From the NCBI RefSeq assembly GCF_001949145.1, contig NW_019091515.1, positions 511,930 to 575,929 of the forward strand: DNA of 64,000 nt, given 5' to 3'. Positions 48,218 to 60,340 of this stretch are shown here, piece by piece. Each line of letters begins with the position of its first letter. Within the stretch, counting starts at the first letter, position 1. The position numbers and the translations under genes are program-made. This DNA comes from Acanthaster planci (taxonomy: Eukaryota; Echinodermata; Asteroidea; Valvatida; Acanthasteridae). Under the pieces are notes generated by a model, which saw nothing but the letters and a program-made list of their open reading frames with translations, was not told the origin of the DNA and made no database searches.

Positions 48218-49741
48218 CTGGGGGAACGATGCTAGGGGGCAAAAAATCCTTACGAGCGTTGACAGAAAAAGCTTTGGAGGATCGGATGAACAGGCGCAAC
48301 AGTGCCTGGAGTTGCATGGGTATCAGGGTGCAGAGGGACTTTCTTGTCTCACCTCTTGTTTTCCCCCATTTATCTCTCTCTCCCTCTCATTTTTTTTTTT
48401 CAGGGGGACAATAAGATTTTGTTTCTTATTGATGACATGTGATGTTTGGTAGGTGACACCGTCAGTCGGGGGCTCTGCGGGAGTTGGGGTGTTTGCCCGG
48501 GCAGGCAGTGAGTCATGGCACAGCGGCAGCGTGTGTTCACTTTGCCAGTTTGGGTTTAAGTGTCAGTCCCTGTAGGATTGGAGGGTCTGTATTGCACAGA
48601 ACGAAGGCAACATGCACATGTACTTGCATGCGGTATGCATAACTCTGTATATAAAAGGCGTGCATGTGGTGTACAGCTTGCAAATTGTCCATGTGAGACC
48701 TGCTTCATCCAGTTCAGGAACAGATCTTTTGCTTTCTGACTTAATAATTATGATTTCAACATTATAAATGTTGATGTTTTGGCATTCGAATTAGAGCAAG
48801 GTTTACCTTCATACTGTACATGTAACTGATTAAAAGAAATTTAACGTTTGTCTTCAAACTGTGCCATATTTTCATGACTAAAAGAACTAGTTTTTCTGTA
48901 AAGCAGAAAAAAAGTGGTTAATACTGCCGTATGTGTATTTCGCCCTGGTACTCATGAAGAGACAAATTTCCTATCGCCTGCCATACTGTACCCATTTCTT
49001 TTTGAAAACATTTTTAAGCAATAAAATGCTTTCAGCCTTGTAGATTTTAAGGCCTAGATGGTGTACATCAGTGTCACTGAAGTTGGCATGAAAGGCTGTC
49101 TCCACAAATTTGTCCATGTTTCCAGGAATTACAAATAGTTGTCACCGTTTTTATGACTAGTGGGCCTAGTTGTTAGTTTTGTGCAAGTTCTTCCCCGAGA
49201 ACAGCAAGCAAGCCAAAGGATGATTAGAAATATGTGTGATTCCCAGTGCAGTGTGCCACCAGCAGGTTGCCACAGAGAGGTTATTTTTCAAGCTCACGGT
49301 TGACAAATGCATGGCCCCCTTGTCGTGAATGTCATTCGACAATTTGAGGGAGTGTGTGATTGAATGGGGCCTTCCATACCTCACAAAAGAAACCCACCAT
49401 TTTATTAATTAATTCCCACAATGCACTGGAAAAAAGCCTTTCTGTGGCAGCCTCTTGGTGGCGCACAACATTGTGAATCTCCTGTATACTGGCATAAGCT
49501 GGAAACAATAGCCTCATCGGTTTGATGCAGAAACTCACGTCAGTCTTTACATCAGATTCTAGAGGGTATGACTGGAGAGAGCAAAGCTTGAGTCTGTCCT
49601 GTGAGTTGGTTCCTTTGTGCATAAGTGTGCAACCGAGTCGGGCAACTTGAGGCGAATAGACTCAGGAAATTTGTTGAGGCCAAACACTGCAAAGGTTTTT
49701 CCTCATTTGATGCTGAAACCCTTCATTTCTCCTCCCTTCAG

Positions 49742-49777
49742 GTGAGCTCCCACTCTCGGTCTGGAAGTGGTTATATG
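49742..49777 (+). CDS. AUTS2-family protein, internal small exon (36 bp, 12 codons)
   Basis: Pyrimidine-rich acceptor TTTCTCCTCCCTTCAG, exon of 12 codons reading VSSHSRSGSGYM, and donor ATG|GTAAGT. It is phase 0 at both ends, so skipping it would keep the frame. Joined to the previous exon it gives SSDVSSHSRSGSGYM, comparable with the Ser-rich run ending GTGYF in vertebrate AUTS2, as recalled from the human protein. The exon boundary immediately precedes the acidic CDSENED segment. Small symmetric exons in this part of the protein are a feature of the family. Role as for the preceding exon. Confidence 0.65.
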
Positions 49778-52700
49778 GTAAGTACATTCTGCCAAACAAA
49801 CATCCCCCAACCTGACAGTAATGTAATGGAAAACACCCGCCAGACTAGCCCGACTTTCTGTTTATTTGAATAGCGAACGCATAAACTGTGCCATATTTTC
49901 ACCCAAGCAAGCAGCAACCCGTTAGTTCTTGTGTCTTTTTGCATCGTTTTACTGCGTGAAGAAAAGGAGCCTAACCAGTATTGCTGTTGAAAGAGAACAG
50001 GCATTTCTAAATGTTACTTATCGGAAGTATGATGTGACTTTTTACTGCAAAAAATATTTGAAAAAATTCTAGGACAGCTGGATAACTTTTTATAGTGCAA
50101 TGAGAATTCTTCAAGCCAAAAAAAAAAAGTAAATAAATAAATAGAAACATTTGAGTCCGTAGGTTTTTGTTTATATGAAACAAAAAGCAGGCATACTCGG
50201 CTAGCACATAAAATTACATCAATTTATTACATCGTTATACCCCTGCTGACGCCATAAATTACTCTTAATTACACAGCTGTTTGCCCTGAATGTGTGTACA
50301 TTTCCCCTTCCCATCTGTCAGTGCCAAACTAAAATTCATTGCCACCTTCCCTGCATTCAGGCTTCTATGGTTTGCTTTCGGGCCTTCGCCATGTAAATCT
50401 TGTAATGGAGGAGCCGACCCGACCCAGCCACCCCCACACCTTCCTTGCTAGACACCCGAGGCAATTTTTTTTTGAAAGTCTAGGCATCGGATACCAAAGC
50501 CTTCCAATTACTTCCATCTGACCTTTTCCATCATTTAAATAATTCCGACTATATTCAGTCCCCCTTCCCACCACCTCTCTGCTTTGTGACAATGCACATT
50601 ATTAATTAACCCTTTAATTATACATGTAATCCATTTTTAGTGGGGGGGTTGGGGTATTACGCTGTCAACGTATGTGGTAGTTTTTTGCTTCTTCTCCATC
50701 TGCTACTCCTGGAACTGCAGCAGCAGATATCAGCATTGAAATTTTACGCGACGATGATTACTGGATTAAACACACATGTCCGCACACGGCAAATTGTTCC
50801 GTCGGTCTTGTCTATCCCCCATCTTCCCTTCCTCCTCTTAGTAGCCCTCTCATTGCGACCTGATTGGATTCCCAATCCATTCCCCTCCCCCCCCCAGGGG
50901 GGGAGATGGAGGGTGAGCCACCAAACGAAGAGAGAAAGACGGTGAAGAATAAACAGCAATGTTTGGCAAATTAAATTTTGTGGTGCGACATGTCTGGTTG
51001 GCCCAAATGAGATTAGCAGAATTAGAGAACCCTGGTTTTCACTCTTTACTTTTTTTTTTTAAACATTCTGTTCTGTGGGGAAGATTCCACAGAAATTTCT
51101 TGTGCAATGTAGTTGTGACATGAGAGACCATAAGACCTGGTGTGGGTAAAGAATAGGCGTGGAGTTTGAAAAAAAACACAAGTGGTGCAATTGTTTCAAG
51201 AAACCCACCTGTGTGTATACGAGACCATTTGCATATGTAATATGCATCAGAAATCCAAGCACTTCACAGTTATTATAATCTCTGTTGGTCAGGCCACGAG
51301 ATCTTTTCAGTGCAGCTGCTAGGGACGAGTGGGGGCCTGCTCTAGTCCACCGTCACTGGAAACCCCATCCAGTCTTCTCCGAAGTGGTCTGACAGCCCAC
51401 TGAGTTTGGCCTGCCTGAAAATAGCAGCCACAGGGCTTGTAAAGCTGGCTGCCAGTGTTCAATATTTTGAGTGCTGAGTTTGTTCTAGGTAGCGCTGTGA
51501 AGATGAAAAAAAAAGCTGTCTGGAAATGACCGTAATCAACTTCTAAGATCCCCCCCCCGAAATGCACTAGACCTGAACTCTGCAGCTATTTCAGTCCATT
51601 TTTTAAAACCAGTCTTCACCAAATTTAAAAATTGAACTGGAGAAAGTGAAACCCTGTTTATAATCCTGGAGGGTGTGAGGCTGTCAAAAAAATCCGATCC
51701 ATGAAGACTTTAATACTACAATATCCTTGGTAACGTTATCCATACACGTGAATCGTGTACATGTAGATGTTGTGTAGGCTTGAAACAATCACAAATAAAA
51801 CCGTTTTACGTATGAAAGCGATACCTACTTCAACAAATACCACATTCTTGTTTTTTTCCTCAGTAATTGGTGTCTGCCGTGAGATCTTGAAAGACTACCA
51901 TCGTGTCTCTCTTCCCGAAACGGACGTGTGATTTGCACGTGTTTCCCTGCAAGGCACAAGTTGCGTTGTGGAAGGCCTAATTGGGTTAGGATTGAATTTG
52001 TACTTCTTTGAGCACCATAACAAGATTTTACATTACAATTCACGGGAAACGATTGTGCACGTATTGACACAGAACGTGGTTTCACGTCCAGGAAATTGTG
52101 ATTTTGTCTTTGCAATATGCTGGCACAGACAGCCGGAATGCATACATGTGTATATGCAATTCCGTCCTCCATGTCCAGACACTTGGTGCCACTCCTTTCC
52201 ACACACAAGCTGGCAGAGCCTACCCCCAGCTGCACCAGCTGTGAATTTCCAGGTCTAGGGATACACTCTGTAACCCCCCCTCCCATTGTACGGGCATGTA
52301 CTGCAGAATTTGGCGGTATTCACGGTACATCGGCACTTAGTTATCTCCTCAGCTGAAATGGGGTCGGGAACACTCTGTAAATACTTCAGCCCGTGTTGAA
52401 ATCCAGCTCTTGATAAAAAACAAAAAGAGTTGACACGCATGAATAATTTAATACAGAGGCTGTGAGTTTTCCCCTGTTTTCATTTCCAAAATGAAAACAA
52501 CGCGCAAACTTGCTTGTGACAGACTTGCCCGAGTGTGGGATAATATTTTGATAGAACGATGCCCTGACTCTAAGCATGGGCTTAAGCCTTAGCCAAAGTA
52601 ACAGCTGCTTCATACGCTGTACACACAGCAACATGGAAAAAGGAGATGCATGAAAGAAAAGTCCATAGTCGTGCAAAGCAAGAAGGGGAAAAATATTGAT

Positions 52701-54608
52701 GGCAGGAATGAAAGAGGAGAAAAAGAATAGAAAAAAAAAAGCAAGATTAAGGACGGAACTCGGACGACAAAAAGGTGGAATCCTTGCCGCAATTGGAACG
52801 GCACAGCACAGATGTGGATGGCATTGTCAGTTAAGCCCGCCGAGGGAATGGCATGATCCCTTTCATTTACGGAGTCACGTCGGGAGGGGAGGAGGGATTA
52901 CCCCGGGGCTTTTGTGCAGTGATGGAGCATCGCAAGCCGAGGGACTTTTGCCAGTAAAGAATGGATGAGGGGTACCCCCCCGTGGGACGCCTGGCTTCTG
53001 CACGCTGTGTACCCAGTAGCCTGTATCAGTCAGTTGGCTCAAAGATGAGTGCTCTATGACATGAGATACGTGTACATGTACATGTACATGTACTAGACAG
53101 GCATGTACCGAGTGCTTTGTTTTTCCACCCGTTGTCCTTTCCCAGAAATTAATTTCCCTTCCCATTTTTTTTTCCCCTTCCCTTTTTTTTTCTGGTTGGC
53201 TCGTTCATTGAAAAAAAGTTGAGCAAACACCACAGTGCACACAGAATCCAGCCGATATTTTAAAATCATTTAGAATTGCAAGCTTTTAATTTTTTAGGAT
53301 AAACTGGAGGAACTGATCCTAGGGAATTTCTGCAAACCGATTGCCCACCAGAATTTTAAATGGTAAACAAGGCATTGATTTAATCAGAGTTATTGGCATG
53401 CTACCAGTACTGTGAAATAGTTTTACTATTTCATAGTGAGTTTTCATGAGATATGTTCACTATTTCATTGTAAAAGCTGCATTTGTGCAGCATTGTTGCT
53501 TGCATTTGAGTATTTAACATCTGTTTCAATACTGAAAAAGACTTCATATGTTCATAGCTTGTGTTGAATAATGCAAGTCGGTTAGTGATTATTACAATGT
53601 ACTGCAAATCTATTTTTCATCAATGTCAACTGTACACATTTGATTGAATTTCAATACATTTCCTTGTTCAATAGTTGAAGAAATTTTGGTGTAATGTGAA
53701 CAGACAAATATGTATGACCTACATGTAGTTTTATCAGATGGGATATAATTACATGTGCTCAGGTGCTACAACCCCGCAGTGTTATAAATCCTTGAATTTT
53801 GGCCATTAAAAATGCAACTGACTTGCACAACTTCCTTGGGTTACTGCAGATCATCCAGATCAGAGCACCGAAAATCTCTCCCTCTGGCCATCTTGCTAAC
53901 TCCCCCCCTTCCAACCTTTCTCCTTTTCAAAAGCCAGTCCTTGTGTGTCCTTTTTTCTTCCTCCATGTAATAGTCGCAGACCTCATGGAAAAAAAAAATC
54001 TGAAATCCCTTGATGCCATACACCACCGGGCCTTTACTGGATGAATTAGATAGCTAAGTCCTATAATTTCCCCTGGGTCCGACATCCCGATGGGCCAGCT
54101 AAGCCATAGTCATTCATTCATTCAACGGCAGCCTGTCTCTAACTCCCTCTCAGCTCCCTCTTTCCCCCACCTCGGTTTTGTGGATTTTTTTTTTTTTCTT
54201 TCTCTTGGAGAAGACAGGAGGTGTTTGAACAGAAATTCTATGTGATCCGGGCTGCCGTCTGGGTGTTGTTGGTTTTGTTGGTTACCCAGGGCTTTTCCCG
54301 GCTGATGTAACTGTACACTGTGTGCTGGGGCAGGGGGACCAGGGAGGTGGGTTGGTTGGTTCCAGGGTCCCCTCGGCATACATGCTCTATAGCCTCTGTG
54401 ATGAGAACGCTTGCCTTTGTTAAAGGCTTTCAGAGATTGCTTGCATGATTCATTTGCTTGGTCTCGCCAATATCTTTGTAATATAAAAGGTGATGCACAT
54501 GTACAAATGTACATGTGAGATGGCAATATACATGACATGTACACGTGCACGTACATGTGTACCTCAAGCTTTCTCTGGAATTTGTCAGAAGTCCAGGTTT
54601 GTTAGCTT

Positions 54609-54734
54609 AGGCTGCATCTGAATCTGTTGTCTAGAGCTACATGTAGGTCTAGGTTTTCACTCCATTGGAAATGCATGGAGAGCATAGACAATAGACCTAG
54701 CCGTAGCTCTGGAAGCCCATTTCGGGCACAGCCT
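54609..54734 (+). mobile_element. Short TIR element (MITE), copy B
   Basis: A 126-bp element begins AGGCTGCATCTGAATCTG and ends with the complement of AGGCTGTGCCCGAAATGG. It is the same family as 773-893 in the opposite orientation (shared GTCTAGAGCTA, GGTCTA, CCATTG, ATAGACAATAGACCTAGCC and AGCTCTGGAAGC). It has no coding capacity. TTA precedes it, but no clear duplication follows. Confidence 0.65.
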
Positions 54735-56349
54735 CCGTCTTGCCCCAGATGGCCATGATCTTTGACCTCATATACCCAATTTTCTTCAAAAGTCCAAAAA
54801 GTCCAAGTTTCAGTTACATATTTAACCAATGAGTGATATTTCTCGAGATGATGATGGAGAGTGGTTGTTGTACATGCATGTGCAAGTTGCCTGCCTGCCT
54901 GGTGTTTTGAAAATACTTTCATTCACAAAATTATGAAACAGAGTGCGTTAAATGAAAGATTTCCTCAAACAACTTCTGGCATGAGAAAGTTACTCTTTTC
55001 ACCATGGCTCACCAGAATTCCAAACATTCAAAATGTCACAATTGGCAAAAGATGCAGAAATTTTGTGCACAAAGTGATCATCCTTAAAAATTTGAATGCA
55101 TAATTTGCATGTGTTAACGGTTTCTAAAACCTGAACTTTGTGGTTTCTTTTTCTGAATAATAAACACATGCATTCAAAGTGGAACAACACTTTTTCCCTG
55201 TATCTTGTACTGCTGGTACTTGAAAATAAAATAGGTAGACACTTTGAAACTCGGATTGCATTGTATTACATAAATATTCCTCGATGAATCCATAAAACAT
55301 GCAATGCTGAGGTTATTCAGGGCACTTTTTGGAATAAGAGAGCAGATTGGTCTTGTATACAAGTTTATGGAGTAGACATATTAGTAAACTGTGCCTTTGC
55401 TATTAAAGAACGACAATTTGAGGGACTTAGAGAAAGAGCAGGTGGGATCCAGGGTCGGAAGTAAATGGTGGCTTTGATGACCATCAAGAACGGCAAGATC
55501 CTCACTTGTTTTGAGGCTGTGGCCAAATGTCTCGGCTGCAGCTTGTAGTTTCACATGCGTCAGTGGGAAGAGGATGTAGCCGCAAGCCACTTCGAGCTAG
55601 TGGCCTCCACAGGCACTCCAGTAAATCATCAGTGCGGCCAAGACTTTTGATGAACGTAGTCGCTAGAGGTTCCCTTCAATGATCCCAAGATTCTCTTGAC
55701 CTTCTTAACCCTTCGCACAGAACCCATCCGTTAACAGCCCCTCCCCCTTTTAATTTGGTGCTTCATAGCGCGCCACTTGTGCGTGTGCGTGATAGATCGC
55801 TCCAGCAGAGCGCGAAACCAAAATCCATGCTGGTGGTGGCTCTCATAATTGTGTGTGTCCGACCGAGATATCAGTGGGGGAAATTTTTCACACCGCGCTG
55901 GACATCGATCAATCATTTGCGAAACTGCCACTCAGTGCTTGGCTTGGGTTATTTCCTTGACGCGTGTACATGGTCCTGTGCATGTACATGCATCCTTGTT
56001 TGTATGAAATACATCAGTCTTTTGAAAAGTTTCTTTAAAAATGAGACAGTTGCAGGTGATAGGTATGGTGACGACAAATGCCATTTGTGTGAAAGATTTT
56101 AAACAAAATGAAATAAAACAAATTAAAATGGCCAGACTGTGTTTTTCTACTATGAGTACAAAACCAAAAATTTTAACAGATGTGATACCAATGTTTGTCA
56201 TACTGGTAATACTGTAATTTGTACATGTTAAAATCAATTCTAGCTATTGAAGCAAACCTAAAACAAACGGATCCCCCCAAATCTTTCTGGATAACTTCAC
56301 TGATTTCGAGTTCACTTAGGTTTTCTTCATCATTCCTTGTCCCACTATG

Positions 56350-56631
56350 TGCTTTTCCAGGCACATAATGATATCCCTGATCAATATTCATATATTCAGC
56401 CCCCTGGGCAGCCGGCCCGTCGATGATACCCACCAATCTCCCCCCATGCACCTGCTGCCTGGGGGGGCCATATCTCATGCATATTCATGCAACTGTGCAG
56501 ACCCTTTGAATCCGACACTGCCTGCATATTCATGAGCCACTTTATTGTGCATTTACCGGTGTTCTCTCGTTTTTCTCTCTTTTCTTCTTCCCGGTCTCTG
56601 CCATTCATATGGACTCACGCGCTTGTGCACA
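56350..56631. promoter_or_regulatory. Possible regulatory block with repeated GCATATTCATG, next to the microexon
   Basis: Two exact copies of GCATATTCATG lie at 56479-56489 and 56524-56534, with related CAATATTCATATATTCA at 56382. GCAT and ATTCAT half-sites are reminiscent of POU-domain binding words. The interval lies directly upstream of a 27-bp exon, so it could act as an enhancer, a splicing control region, or both. This is inference from motifs only. Confidence 0.3.
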
Positions 56632-56632
56632 G

Positions 56633-56659
56633 TGCGACAGTGAAAACGAGGACTACCGG
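56633..56659 (+). CDS. AUTS2-family protein, 27-bp microexon (CDSENEDYR)
   Basis: An acceptor TTGTGCACAG precedes nine codons, CDSENEDYR, followed by donor CGG|GTACGT. Phase 0 at both ends. Spliced after the 36-bp exon it yields GSGYM-CDSENEDYR, closely matching the order and character of GTGYF-CDSDSDQEEK in human AUTS2 (from memory), which is why I assign the gene to this family. In vertebrates the next segment is ASDASSEKLF; no such exon was found before 64000, so it lies further downstream. The pyrimidine tract is weak and a TGC sits just before the AG, features seen in SRRM4/nSR100-dependent neural microexons, so regulated inclusion is plausible. FBRSL1 or FBRS co-orthology is equally possible, as invertebrates should have one family member. 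Confidence 0.6.
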
Positions 56660-59571
56660 GTACGTACAAAAAAAATATCTTCTCGTTTCTCCTCAATTGC
56701 CCTTTCAGGGAGTTCTGCAGCGTACATGTATCTGTTGTTGTCAGGGTTGCTCTTGAGGGCATTTCCACAGCCCCGTCCCCCTTGGGAGTTTATTTCCCAT
56801 AGAAATGAACAAAAGGGACCCTCCAGACCAGAAAATTTGCCAGCCAATTTGACGGATTTGGATGACAGCCCCGACACCATTGCATGTAATGCAGCGAGCA
56901 GTGTACTTCCAGTACACTAACAGAGTGTGGTACCCCGCGTTGTCTGGGCAGTAGCCAGCCCAAATAAAGCCTTAAGCATTTGTTATAAAATGCAACAGTG
57001 GTGAAAAACTCTATATATGTGATTATTAAAGTAACAGATCAGAGGTTGAAGATTTTTTGACAGTTGCAGCAGCACCTACCGGCACGGTAAAACCATGTGA
57101 TCTAGTATGTTGGAAGTGAGTTGCTTCTGGCCAGAAAGTCAAAGTTGAGTTTTTAGAGTTACTGTGAATGAACACTTCCCTCTCTTGATTGGACTGCTTT
57201 GTGGATGACAATCAGATTTCCACGAGCCAATTCCCAGAATTTTGTATTTAGTTGTCAAGACAGAATGTGGGCTTTGAAAGCGTTGTGCAGAAAGTGACAA
57301 ATTTCCCTTCTAACGATGTCCAGAAAACGTTCCCTTTTAGTGATATTTCACTTCATTGCTTTTATACGTAAACCGTTATTACAGTACCTCAGTTTGGCAT
57401 CATGACAATCCAAAATTTGAAACTAGGTCGAAGAAAATATCTGACATCACTCCTCAGAGTGCTTTTCCTTAATTCAGCTTTGTGCAGCCTACACATGAAT
57501 GAAGTTCACCCTGTTTTATACACGTGCCGGTTTAATACGCACCACTTCATGTGTATAAACATGCAGATGTGCGTGTACATGCATGTACGTGTACATGAAA
57601 CTTCCATATTAATTATGCAGGTAGGGACATACATGTATGTTCATTGCACAGCTTATACATTTACTGCACATGGACGTGTTATTTGTGTATGCACTACACT
57701 GCAAACTCTATTCTAACTTGAGTTTCTGCTTTTGTGAATTTCTGTGGCCCAACGTAGTGCAAAGCACTATCATTCTAGAATGAGGTCTGTGTGATGCTTT
57801 TGTCGCTAGAAACTTTGAAGGGAGGGTGAAAGGCACTGTGTTTGTGTGTGTTTGTTTTTCACCATTGAACATTTGTCGCGCTCATGTGCTCAAAGACACG
57901 CCTGATTGACGCGCTTTTTTGCTAAATACGGGTAAATACAGAGATAGAGATACGTGCACTGTGCTTTGTCAAATGCACTGCTGTTTTCAATTGTTCATGA
58001 CAGTGGTCCTGCTTAGAATTGCTGGTCACGTATCAGCCAAAATGAAGTCCATTGGAAAGAGTTGCTGGCCTGTATCGATCGACACCGTGTGCAGTGAAAT
58101 TCTGGCTTGTTTCCAAGTTTTTGGAAGAATGCACGTCATTTTGTGACCTGATCCCACAGAACAGGCCAGTAGGCCCTTTTCCCCCCAAGTCATTTGGCTT
58201 GTAGTTTGCATAAAGAGAGAAGCACATAGAGGTCTTTGTTTTGAAGTATCGCTCAGTTTGGTGTCCTAATGAGAATGGACTTCATGTTGGGGAAACATGT
58301 TCACAGGGTACCTACGGAAATGGCATTGTTCTAACCCTAGCTCCATATACGTATAAGTGTACATATTTCATGTTACTTCAGTCTTTCACTACTCGGTACA
58401 ATGAGCATCTTGCGCTGATTTTCAGTGTCATTATATCCGACGATTTTTCCTGAGTTTTTTTATTTTTTTTAAGTCTTTCGTACGTAGGAGATTTGTTCAA
58501 TCAGACTGAAGATCAAAAAGCTCTTTTCTTGCCAAGGTGAAAAATGAGAGTAGATTGACGCAAAGCATTTCTCATTTTCATCAATTTCAAGTGTACACTC
58601 AGACAAATTAAATTGCTGTCGTGTGTGAAATTGAAGGACACCGTCAGAGATTGTCATTTGTGCCGAAGCGATACACCTAACTGAGTTTTTCTGAGCAGGC
58701 CAAAGCACTTTGAAATATCGGTTGGAAATTAAATACGCGTAATTCACAAGGAAAAAAAGTTTGATAAAGTCCACTTACATGTACAGGATGTGAAAGTTGA
58801 GCCAATGACACATCAGTGTTCAATGTAGCCAATAAAGTCACAGCCCTTGGGAACACTATTCTCGCAGTGTGTGATTGGACATTAATTTTTTCCTGACGGA
58901 TGCTTGCACCTACTGGGAGTCTTTGAACTGATGGTGCCGGGCTTGCTTCCAGATTTTCCCATCAGCCTCAGTTTACCTGAAGACGATTGTTCCAATATGG
59001 CCCAGCCCCTAAACTCGGAGCTGTCCCGTGTTCATTCGGTAGATTTTTTTTCCAAACGCTGTGCGGCGAGACTGTCGTCGGCAAAACAGACTTAACTCTG
59101 GCTTCACCAAAACCTGCCATAAAAATCATCAGCCCGTACGAAATACAGGATATATATATATATGTATATACATGTACGTTTGTATGGGGACACTCTGGTG
59201 TGGCCTGCAAAGTGCACGCATATGAAATTTTACGACATACCCGCACAGGGGAATGAAATTAACTTGGATTAAATGACCTCAATGCATTAATTTTTTTTTG
59301 TCTTTTTATCTTTTTAAGTGATAGAAGGTTTGAGAAGCTCACTTTACATGCATAATGTGTTTTTGTGTTAGTGGCAAACTCTGTAAGGCAATTTTTTCTT
59401 TTTTGGCAAGGAAATGCTGACTGGTAGCTTCACGTACCGTTACCTTTTTGCCATTTTCTCCCCTTTTTTGTATCAAACTGCATTTTGTGTTGTCCACACA
59501 GTCGGCAGCTCTGCTGTCCAAGGCTCTATTACATTCATTATTACTCCAGTTCATCCTGATTCTCTGACCAG
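56660..59571 (+). other. Intron downstream of the microexon, non-coding
   Basis: GTACGT donor at the start. It holds AT-rich unique sequence with ACATGCATGTACGTGTACATG (57576-57597) and a (TA)n run with ATGTATATACATGTAC (59149-59175). No further exon of the gene is recognised. Confidence 0.45.
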
Positions 59572-59818
59572 CTGGGGCCAATTTCATAGCACTGCTTAAG
59601 CGAAAAAGTTGTTTAAGCCTGAAAAAACCTTGCTTGACAAATCAGGTTACCAGCTAAAACTTCTTATGATATATAGTTTTTTGGAACAGTATTTGCCTGT
59701 CCGCTGGTTAGCATGACAATCACATAGAGTTTGAGCTGGTAACTTTTGTTTATTTAGCAATTTTTTTTCACACTTAAGCAAATTCTTTGCTTAAGCAGCT
59801 CAATGAAATTGGCCCCAG
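59572..59818. mobile_element. TIR element, ends CTGGGGCCAATTTCAT
   Basis: A 247-bp element. The terminal 30 bp match in inverted orientation at 27 positions, starting CTGGGGCCAATTTCAT(A/T)G and running to CTGCTTAAGC. The interior is AT-rich and non-coding. The GGGGCCAATTTCAT terminus is one I associate with miniature elements in marine invertebrate genomes, though I cannot name the family. The target duplication is ambiguous because flanks and ends share CAG. Confidence 0.75.
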
Positions 59819-60102
59819 CAGCGAGTCTCAAATCCTAACTACCAGTTCATCACACACCATGGGAAAACATTTGGGAAAGAAAATGCTAGCATGGTACCAT
59901 TAATTAGGCTTGCTATTCATTCTGAATCAGGGCATCTCTCTACCCAGAAAGATGGGGCATATCAGATCAACCAAAGCCACTGCCGCATCTGAATTAGCTG
60001 TTTAGAGGCTACGGCTTCTGGTTGAACATTGGCATACCATTAGTGGATGTACATTTCATTATAGCTACAGTATAAAGAGAAGCCTGCAAACTGATGGCAA
60101 TA
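59819..60102. other. Short non-coding interval
   Basis: Unique sequence between two TIR elements. Nothing is recognised in it. Confidence 0.45.
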
Positions 60103-60340
60103 GGGTAATTCCAGAAATTAGGAGTCCATTTTGTTTCGTGTCCCTGTCACATCTGACATATTATGATCTTGTAAGTTCAGAACACATTTTCTAATTTCCA
60201 AGAGTGATGAATTAATGTAAATTACCTGCCAAACAAATGGTAATAGTTTGAAATCAATTTCCACGTCAAATAACAACGGTCAGATGTACCAGGGACACAA
60301 AAAAGTCACATTTTTTGACCCCTGATTTCTGGAATTACCC
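60103..60340. mobile_element. TIR element, ends GGGTAATTCCAGAAAT
   Basis: A 238-bp element with TIRs GGGTAATTCCAGAAATTAGG and GGGTAATTCCAGAAATCAGG (19 of 20). Complementarity continues inward through TTGTGTCCCTG...ACATCTGAC. It is flanked by ATA on both sides, compatible with a 3-bp target duplication. The interior is AT-rich and non-coding. Confidence 0.75.

Larger units (their letters stand above)
44901..49741 (+). other. Intron of the AUTS2-like gene (4,841 bp)
   Basis: GTAAGT donor and CTCCCTTCAG acceptor. It contains a short inverted repeat around ACCAAAATGG/CCATTTTGGTT (45360-45470), a 25-bp triplet repeat, two coding-like stretches at 47245-47380 (plus) and 48008-48217 (minus), and ordinary AT-rich DNA. 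Confidence 0.6.
49778..56632 (+). other. Intron of the AUTS2-like gene (6,855 bp)
   Basis: GTAAGT donor and GTGCACAG acceptor. The contents are AT-rich unique DNA, poly-C and poly-T runs, a 20-bp ACATGTACATGT run near 53072-53091, the TIR element at 54609, and a POU-like/ATTCAT-rich block just before the next exon. Long minus-strand open frames at 51825-52286 and 54122-54556 lack convincing splice borders. Confidence 0.6.

Noticed and set aside
54122-54556. 144-codon minus-strand frame, Pro/Gln-rich in the middle
   Set aside because: Ends in translated ACATGTAC repeats and a poly-Lys from a T run; no convincing splice donor.
58904-59095. Open frame with LPEDDCSNMAQPLNSELSRV, considered as the next AUTS2 exon
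   Set aside because: Does not resemble the expected ASDASSEKLF segment and has no good donor.
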